From Anaerolineales bacterium (lineage in GTDB: Bacteria > Chloroflexota > Anaerolineae > Promineifilales > Promineifilaceae), in the NCBI GenBank assembly GCA_020432595.1, contig JAGQGA010000360.1, forward strand, positions 1 to 6,032: a stretch of DNA of 6,032 bases, in the 5' to 3' direction. The notes under the pieces are model-generated. The model worked only from the letters and a program-made list of their open reading frames with translations. It had not been told where the DNA came from and made no database searches. The position numbers were made by a program, and so were the translations under genes. Below are positions 1 to 4,787 of this stretch, piece by piece (the stretch's first letter is position 1; each line of letters opens with the position of its first letter).

Positions 1-45
1 ATTTTCTGGTCATGCTCGAAGTTTACCCCGAATTCATTCAGGTTT

Positions 46-63
46 GGAGAAACTTGCTTCTCC
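46..63 (-). other. Small hairpin after the nuclease stop codon
   Basis: GGAGAA (46-51) pairs with TTCTCC (58-63) around a 6-nt loop, 10 to 27 bases after the nuclease stop codon. There is no T-run on either side, so it is at best a weak 3' end or stabilising structure. Bases 1-72 otherwise show no gene that can be supported. Confidence 0.3.
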
Positions 64-72
64 GACAAACTG

Positions 73-3000
73 CTAGTTGTGCGGTACGGTGACGGTGGTG
101 GTAGCGATTGTGCTGTTGCCACAGCCATCGGTAACTTGGTAGGTAAGGGTGTAAATACGGCCGTTGCCGTTGCCAGCCCGTTCGGCTCGTAGATCAACAT
201 GGTAGGTGTCAATGATCACGATGTCGTTGGGTTTGTCGCCATCGCCCAGCCCATTATCAGCTTCGCTAGATGTGACATCAATCAGGGTAATGGTTGGGCT
301 TTGGTCAAAGTTGTCGCTGGCGGTGACGGTGGCGGTGACGGTGACGTATTTGTGATTCGGAGGCCACAGGGTGTCGGGCGATACCGAGACAGACAGCGTT
401 GGGGCGATTTCGTCGCAGACGTTCAGGCCAACCACAACGGGATCGTGGTCAGAAGCGCGGTAGGCGTTGGCTTCGTACAGCGCATCTTGGGCGGGCTGCT
501 TGAAGGTGGTGTCGTAGTCCAAGATGTCGGGTTCGTCGGCGTTGATGTGCCAGGTGGCTGCGCCTGTTACCTCGTCTAGCAGGTCATCATTGGCAAGGGC
601 GTAATCCAGATAGCCAAGCTGCCCGTCAAAGACATAGGAGTAGGCTTCTTCACCGCCATAGAGACCTTCGAGATCGGTGTAGCCACCGTTGGCTAGAACA
701 TCAATAGGATCTTCTTTGTCGTAAGAATTGAGATCGCCAATGATGAGGAAGTCAGCATCGCCGCTGCCGGTGGGGTCGGTGGCGAGCCAATCAACCAATT
801 CTTGGGCGGCCAGGGTACGGGTAACGTTACAACTGCCCTGTTCGGGGTCGTCGTCGCCAGCACCACACTCGGAGCCTTTGGATTTGAGGTGATTGACCAC
901 TACGGTGAAGATACCGCCGGTGTTGTTATCCATGAAGGTTTGGGCTAATGCCGGCCGATTTTTGTCTTGTCCCGTATTGTTAGGGTCGAGGAAGTCGGCA
1001 GAGTCAAGGACGGCATGGCTGCCTACGGGGGTTACAGTGGCGGATTTGTAGATGATTGCCACGGTAATCTCATCGCTGCCGATGGAGCCGGTGGTGATGG
1101 CGCTGTAAGTACCGCTGCCCACCAGACTGTTGAGTCCGTAGACGAGGTCATCGAGGGCAATGCCGTTGTTTTCAATTTCGATGAGGCCAACAACGTCGGC
1201 ATCAATAGCTTGCAGAGCCGCAAAGATTTTGTCGCGCTGGCGGGTGAATTCGTTGGTGTCGTTGGCACCACGGCTGTTGAGGGTGGTGAAGTAGTTGAGG
1301 ACATTGAAGCTGGCAACGTGGAGCGAGCCGCCGTCGTCTTCGGGGGCGGCGGTGCGGTCGTTAACGGCCGTATAATCCGCTCCTTGTGTTGGCTGCACGC
1401 GGTAGAGATCGAAGGCGTAGTGCATAACACCCGTGACGTTGTCGAGTTCGTCACCGCCCCGGAAGCGGTTGCTGAGGGTAAACTCGGCTCCGTTGGGGTG
1501 GATGGCGGGGTCGGGATTTGATGCGGTGCGGCCGTCGTCAATGGTAATGCGGCTGCGGTTGTTGAGGTCGGCCAGGGCAGCAGCGGCGGCGGAACCGGGT
1601 TCATAAACGGCCGTTGGTTGGAACTGCCGTTCTGGAGCTACCACAATTTCACCAAAGCGATCAAAGTTGAAATACTCGTTGATCACCAGCGTTTGCGGGA
1701 AAGTTACGGACATGCTCTCGAACGCTTCAAGGTCGGTGATGGCTGCCACGGGCAGGGTTACAGAGGCAGGCGTAGGAGCCGTATTGTTGCTGCTCACCAC
1801 GCTCACAGATGATACGCTTATTAATTCTGTCAACCCGTTAAATTCTGTAGCTGTGCCAACCACTTGCACCTTGTCACCGTTGGCAACATTCACTGCTGGC
1901 GAACTGCCATCAAAGACAAAAATGCCTTCTGAGGTAATCGGATCACTGTCAGCATCTGCATCTTCTTCTTGCACAAAGAAGCCATTGAGGTCACCGTTAT
2001 TGCCGGGGTCGCTGTCTTGGAAGTCGCCGACCACAATCCCCTCAATCTTGACCGTTTGCCCACTCATGGGACTGGTGTCACCATTGCCCTGAATGTCGTG
2101 GATGAGCACCGTTGGGACGACAAGAGGACAGCCGCCAAAACTGCTGCCGTCACCCTTTGTGCCGGGCGAATAAAGAGCACCGTTGGCTCCGGCGGCGGTG
2201 GTGTGTTTCACCAGCGGGTCGGCTCCGGTAATGTCGGGGTCGCGGGTGAGCGATTGGTTGTCACCGCCTTCGCTGCCGTAGGTGTAGCTGACCACATCTG
2301 TGGTGCCGTTGTTGAGTTTGACGGTATCGCCGCCGTTGTTCAGGCCAAGCTGGTTGCTGGAAGCGGTTTGGACGACGCTGCCGCCAAAGCTGCCGGTGGG
2401 CGTGCCGCTGGCAAAGACCACGATAGAGCAGCCAGCTATAACGGTGGTGTTGGCAGGGAAGGTGTGGCGCACGGTGACCGCATCACTTAAAGTCCAGCCG
2501 CTGATGTCAATGTCGCTGGCTCCGCTGTTGACGATTTCCACAAATTCATCTTGGCTGGTGTTAATGGTTCCGTCCCCGTTGGCATCGCCGTTGGTTGCAT
2601 CGGGGTCGGCGTGAATTTCGTTGATGACGAGATCGGTTGGCGGGACAACGGTGCAAAGGTCGGCGTTGCTAGTACCAGGAGTGCCGTTGACCGGGTTGAA
2701 GGTGAGCTGATTGTTGTCAAAGGTGCCTGTTGGCGCATCGTCACAGCGGTAAGTTCCAGATGGAGCGAAGTTGCCATCCGGGCCGACAACCACCGAACTG
2801 TAAGACCGGTCAATTGTGGCATCACCATCAATTAAGGAAACGCTGTCAATAATAGTGTCCCAAGGGATGGTATCAAGCGTGCCATCGTCGTTGGTATCCA
2901 AGTCGTCGTTTTTGGCACCGGTGAAGTTGCTGACCAGCAAGTGGGTGACGGGGTTGCCAAAGAATGAGAGGGAGGTGGTAAGATCGGCTGTTACCCCATA

Positions 3001-3837
3001 GGCAGATTGGGCGGCGGTGTCGGCAGCAAGGAAGAAGCCGTCGGCGGGAATGGTGTGGCCGTCGAGGCTGATGGCTTCGTCAATTTGCCCTGGGTTGAAT
3101 TCGCCGCTGAGGACGAGGTAGGTCAGACCGTCGAGGCTGGTGTTGGCAGCACCCTGTAGTTCAAAGAATTCGGCATCGGGGCTGGCACTAATGCGGAGTT
3201 CATTGATATAGATGCTAGGGGTTGTGCTGCCGCAGTTAGAAGTGTGGCTGCCAATATTGCTCCAATCTTCATTGCTCAACACGATCCATTCAGAGTCGGT
3301 GGCGTTGGTACCGCTGGATGTTGCCCAATTGGTGTTGGGTGTGCAAACGGTGGCTTTACGGACTAAAACGTGGTCGGCCATGGCGTTGCTGACCCCAGCA
3401 ACGGCCCAGCTACCAGGATCCGGCCCATCCTGGCCTACGGCATCAATCAGGTTGCCGTTTTTGGCTAACCCGACGGCATCATTGCCATTATGGGAGATGT
3501 TGCCGCTGCTGAGTTGCAGGTTGCCGGCCGTTGCGATGGTTGAAACGGCTGAGGGGTTGTAGACGATGAGGGTTTGCCCGTCATTGAGCGTGCCGGAAAG
3601 GGTAATGGTTGCTTCGGACCAAGAGCCACCGTTGCTAATACGCCAGACAGCGTAGCTAGATAAATCAACGGACGCGCCGGTGCCGTTGTAAATTTCGATG
3701 TATTTGTTGTTGCTGGAGCCTTCTCCATATTCGGAAATAATGAGGTCGGTCGTGGCAGCAAATGTGGCTGCATTACCCCAAAGGACAAGCGACAATACCA
3801 ATACTAACGCTAACGTTAAGCGGTGTTTGAAGATCAT
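73..3837 (-). CDS. Secreted ExeM/NucH-type endonuclease with three lamin-tail-like domains
   Basis: A complete 1254-residue exported nuclease that probably degrades extracellular DNA for nutrients, phosphate or biofilm turnover (role inferred from family). Residues 1-28 are a signal peptide (KHR, then a hydrophobic core, cleavage near TFA/A). Lamin-tail-like segments begin at about 31 (LIISEYGEG...KYIEIYN), 208 (IYINELRIS...EFFELQG) and 402 (DLVINEIHAD...EFVEIVNSG). The second and third carry Asp-rich loops resembling EF-hand/dockerin calcium sites (D314-x-N-x-D318-G; D418-x-N-x-D422-G-x-I). An OB-fold segment as in YhcR/ExeM lies at about 575-695. The endonuclease/exonuclease/phosphatase domain spans about 838-1140, with N845 (SFNVLNYF), E887 (GLIEIEN), H983 (NHLKSKG), D1035-L-N1037 (GDLNSY) and S-D1130-H1131-D-P. 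Residues 1141-1254 (from CDEIAPTL, with LWPPNHKY) look like an Ig/HYR-like domain. Ten cysteines fall in five sequential pairs, suiting disulfides outside the cell. No sorting motif or C-terminal membrane helix is seen. The ATG start follows a GGGAG site. Family assignment is firm; substrate preference is not known. Confidence 0.95.
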   Translation of the reverse strand: MIFKHRLTLALVLVLSLVLWGNAATFAATTDLIISEYGEGSSNNKYIEIYNGTGASVDLSSYAVWRISNGGSWSEATITLSGTLNDGQTLIVYNPSAVSTIATAGNLQLSSGNISHNGNDAVGLAKNGNLIDAVGQDGPDPGSWAVAGVSNAMADHVLVRKATVCTPNTNWATSSGTNATDSEWIVLSNEDWSNIGSHTSNCGSTTPSIYINELRISASPDAEFFELQGAANTSLDGLTYLVLSGEFNPGQIDEAISLDGHTIPADGFFLAADTAAQSAYGVTADLTTSLSFFGNPVTHLLVSNFTGAKNDDLDTNDDGTLDTIPWDTIIDSVSLIDGDATIDRSYSSVVVGPDGNFAPSGTYRCDDAPTGTFDNNQLTFNPVNGTPGTSNADLCTVVPPTDLVINEIHADPDATNGDANGDGTINTSQDEFVEIVNSGASDIDISGWTLSDAVTVRHTFPANTTVIAGCSIVVFASGTPTGSFGGSVVQTASSNQLGLNNGGDTVKLNNGTTDVVSYTYGSEGGDNQSLTRDPDITGADPLVKHTTAAGANGALYSPGTKGDGSSFGGCPLVVPTVLIHDIQGNGDTSPMSGQTVKIEGIVVGDFQDSDPGNNGDLNGFFVQEEDADADSDPITSEGIFVFDGSSPAVNVANGDKVQVVGTATEFNGLTELISVSSVSVVSSNNTAPTPASVTLPVAAITDLEAFESMSVTFPQTLVINEYFNFDRFGEIVVAPERQFQPTAVYEPGSAAAAALADLNNRSRITIDDGRTASNPDPAIHPNGAEFTLSNRFRGGDELDNVTGVMHYAFDLYRVQPTQGADYTAVNDRTAAPEDDGGSLHVASFNVLNYFTTLNSRGANDTNEFTRQRDKIFAALQAIDADVVGLIEIENNGIALDDLVYGLNSLVGSGTYSAITTGSIGSDEITVAIIYKSATVTPVGSHAVLDSADFLDPNNTGQDKNRPALAQTFMDNNTGGIFTVVVNHLKSKGSECGAGDDDPEQGSCNVTRTLAAQELVDWLATDPTGSGDADFLIIGDLNSYDKEDPIDVLANGGYTDLEGLYGGEEAYSYVFDGQLGYLDYALANDDLLDEVTGAATWHINADEPDILDYDTTFKQPAQDALYEANAYRASDHDPVVVGLNVCDEIAPTLSVSVSPDTLWPPNHKYVTVTATVTASDNFDQSPTITLIDVTSSEADNGLGDGDKPNDIVIIDTYHVDLRAERAGNGNGRIYTLTYQVTDGCGNSTIATTTVTVPHN
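1606..1615. repeat. AACGGCCGTT copy in the nuclease gene
   Basis: A 10-nt perfect palindrome encoding TAV within QPTAVYEPGS, just upstream of the catalytic domain. Two 8-nt ACGGCCGT copies in the same gene are at 157-164 (NGR) and 1364-1371 (TAV). Confidence 0.7.
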
Positions 3838-3842
3838 ATTTT

Positions 3843-3847
3843 CTCCC
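3843..3847 (-). promoter_or_regulatory. Shine-Dalgarno of the nuclease gene
   Basis: GGGAG on the minus strand, five bases upstream of the ATG at 3835-3837. It supports that start, as does the signal peptide that begins immediately there. Confidence 0.6.
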
Positions 3848-3984
3848 GATCTATTTTAATTTTGTAATGTGTGATTGGGCAAGATGCCACCAATGCAGGA
3901 GGGATGTGGAGTGTAAAAGGCGGGGGGAGACGATGAGGGGAATATTGAGTGACAACAGGGTGTTTTCGATAGGCTCTCCTTCAT

Positions 3985-3998
3985 TTTTGTTAACAAAA
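3985..3998. repeat. 14-nt perfect palindrome TTTTGTTAACAAAA
   Basis: A perfect two-fold symmetric site in the presumed leader of the nuclease gene, about 150 bp before its ATG. It could be an operator for a dimeric regulator, but no regulator is identifiable and AT-rich symmetry of this size can arise by chance. Confidence 0.4.
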
Positions 3999-4006
3999 TA
4001 AACGCC

Positions 4007-4046
4007 ATATCATTTCATACTGAGTCTACGCATCTCAAAATGATAT
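4007..4046 (-). other. Imperfect hairpin upstream of the nuclease gene
   Basis: ATATCATTT (4007-4015) pairs exactly with AAATGATAT (4038-4046). After a 5-nt bulge, TGAG (4021-4024) pairs with CTCA (4034-4037) around a 9-nt loop. If the candidate promoter at 4068-4095 is real, this would be the first structure in the transcript. There is no U-run after it, so it is not a standard terminator. Confidence 0.45.
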
Positions 4047-4067
4047 AACGTACACGTAAGGAAGAAC

Positions 4068-4095
4068 AGTGTAGCAGATAAAAATCACAAATCAA
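4068..4095 (-). promoter_or_regulatory. Candidate sigma70-type promoter for the nuclease gene
   Basis: Read on the minus strand there is TTGATT (4090-4095), a 16-nt spacer ending in TGC, and TACACT (4068-4073). The TGn before the -10 makes an extended -10 element. Each hexamer matches consensus at 4 of 6 positions. A start near 4061 would give a 5' leader of about 220 nt to the nuclease ATG, containing a hairpin and a palindrome. This is pattern matching only; AT-rich DNA gives such matches by chance. Confidence 0.35.
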
Positions 4096-4209
4096 CTGTC
4101 ATAGCAAGCACGCAGCCGAAAAAAGTACAAAATCTGTATTGCTAGAGATATAGGGGTGGAGGTCTACAGTAGCCAATATAATTAGAATTACAAAGGTTGC
4201 CTGCGGATA

Positions 4210-4683
4210 TTAACCAATCTGGATTTGATCGAGGAGCCATTTCCACAGGCGTTGCCAGAAACCGGGGCGACGCAGGCGCTCGACTTCGCGGCGCTGTTGG
4301 TCTTTGAGTTCTTTGGTGAGTGGGGAGGGAGAACGGCCGTTTTCCCTCCCTCTCTCCACATTTTGCGCCACATCTTTATGCGTAATCGTCAAAGCCGGGG
4401 TTGTCGGTTCGGCATACAACCGATAGCTGGTGCTGGCGCAGCCCAACACCGCACATTTGCCACCGCCTTGCTCCCAGCACGCCCTGTGGTAGAGCGTGCC
4501 GCAGCCGCGACAGACTACCGGCACCAGTTCGCGCACCTCAGCATGGCGCTCCACCGGGTTGCTGCAAATAGGGCAGTGCAGGCTAAGCTGGTTGGCTTCC
4601 GCAATGTCGTCAAAAGTTATTTGGATGGGGGGGAGTTCTTGTTCTTCCATTAAAGTCGCTATCAGTTGATTATTTGGGGTCAT
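4210..4683 (-). CDS. Prokaryotic RING-finger-like zinc protein, candidate E3 ligase component
   Basis: A 157-residue protein with eight well-spaced zinc ligands: C37-x2-C40, C58-x2-C61, H66-x2-C69, C77-x4-C82. The core CRGCGTLYHRACW followed by KCAVLGC matches the prokaryotic RING finger family 1 style of binuclear treble clef, which in bacteria occurs with JAB peptidases, E1/E2 enzymes and ubiquitin-like proteins. Its likely role is therefore E3-like or adaptor, inferred from fold and from the adjacent JAB gene. Residues 83-121 are a flexible linker; 122-139 are highly charged (KELKDQQRREVERLRR); and the last 17 residues (GFWQRLWKWLLDQIQIG) form a Trp-rich amphipathic helix that may bind a membrane or a partner. 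The ATG at 4681-4683 has no Shine-Dalgarno. M12 (4648-4650) is an alternative start that also lacks one, and a TATAAT (4682-4687) just before the first ATG would favour M12 if it is a real -10. A near-perfect 28-nt palindrome lies in the linker. The zinc fold is likely; ligase activity is unproven. Other treble-clef folds (PHD/LIM-like) are alternatives. Confidence 0.85.
   Translation of the reverse strand: MTPNNQLIATLMEEQELPPIQITFDDIAEANQLSLHCPICSNPVERHAEVRELVPVVCRGCGTLYHRACWEQGGGKCAVLGCASTSYRLYAEPTTPALTITHKDVAQNVERGRENGRSPSPLTKELKDQQRREVERLRRPGFWQRLWKWLLDQIQIG
4323..4350. repeat. 28-nt near-perfect palindrome around AACGGCCGTT in the RING gene
   Basis: Centred at 4336/4337, with 13 of 14 base pairs matching (mismatch 4331/4342). 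The arms are GGGAGGGAGAACGG and its near complement. It encodes part of the linker (ENGRSPSP) after the zinc domain, where insertion would be tolerated. Confidence 0.75.
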
Positions 4684-4709
4684 TATACACGAGAAGGGAA
4701 AGGGGAGAT

Positions 4710-4787
4710 AGTAATCGGTAATCAGTTATCAGTAATCAGTCACGAAGCTACTGATTGCTGATTACCGATTACTGGCTACTGATTACC
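4710..4787. repeat. TAATCAGT-type inverted repeat between the JAB and RING genes
   Basis: AGTAATCGGTAATCAG (4710-4725) is the exact reverse complement of 4758-4773, giving a 16-bp stem. Inside it AATCAGT (4734-4740) pairs with ACTGATT (4750-4756) around a 9-nt loop. Further copies of the unit occur on both strands: TCAGTAATCAGT at 4729-4740, and GGTAATCAGT read on the minus strand at 4778-4787. The JAB stop codon TAA (4783-4785) lies in the last unit. It resembles the short palindromic repeats scattered between genes of many cyanobacterial and Chloroflexota genomes. It could act as a transcript-stabilising or attenuating hairpin between the two genes. Confidence 0.8.

Larger units (their letters stand above)
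3838..4209. other. 372-bp intergenic region between the RING and nuclease genes
   Basis: No convincing gene is present on either strand. The stretch is visibly more AT-rich than the flanking genes. It contains the nuclease Shine-Dalgarno (3843-3847), a 14-nt palindrome centred on GTTAAC, an imperfect hairpin (4007-4046), and a candidate extended -10 promoter (4068-4095) pointing at the nuclease. No hairpin plus T-run terminator for the RING gene was found in the roughly 110 bp after its stop. Confidence 0.8.

Noticed and set aside
46..63. Intrinsic terminator after the nuclease
   Set aside because: Only a 6-bp stem with no T-run on either strand; listed as a weak hairpin only.
1..72. End of a plus-strand gene entering from the left
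   Set aside because: Plus frames 2 and 3 stop at about 76 and 113, and none shows recognisable protein sequence over so few codons; too little is visible to call a gene.
310..345. Tandem GGTGAC/GGTGGC hexamers near the 3' end of the nuclease gene
   Set aside because: Explained by alternating Val-Thr beta-strand codons (VTVTATVTAS); too short and degenerate to be an independent repeat.
967..2490. Long plus-strand frames opposite the nuclease (for example 967-1521 and 1969-2490)
   Set aside because: They are antisense shadows: Gly/Val-rich translations without domains, opposite a gene whose protein shows complete recognisable domains.
3856..3984. A 42-codon minus-strand reading frame in the nuclease leader (begins MKESLSKTPCC)
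   Set aside because: No ribosome binding site, composition is low-complexity Ser/Pro/Cys, and it resembles random translation of AT/C-rich leader DNA.
4188..4373. Overlapping minus-strand frame in the RING gene (GGKTAVLPPHSPK), possible frameshift
   Set aside because: The RING frame stays coding-like to its stop, ending in a charged and amphipathic helix, so no frameshift is needed. The similarity to other KTAV peptides is explained by the shared palindrome.
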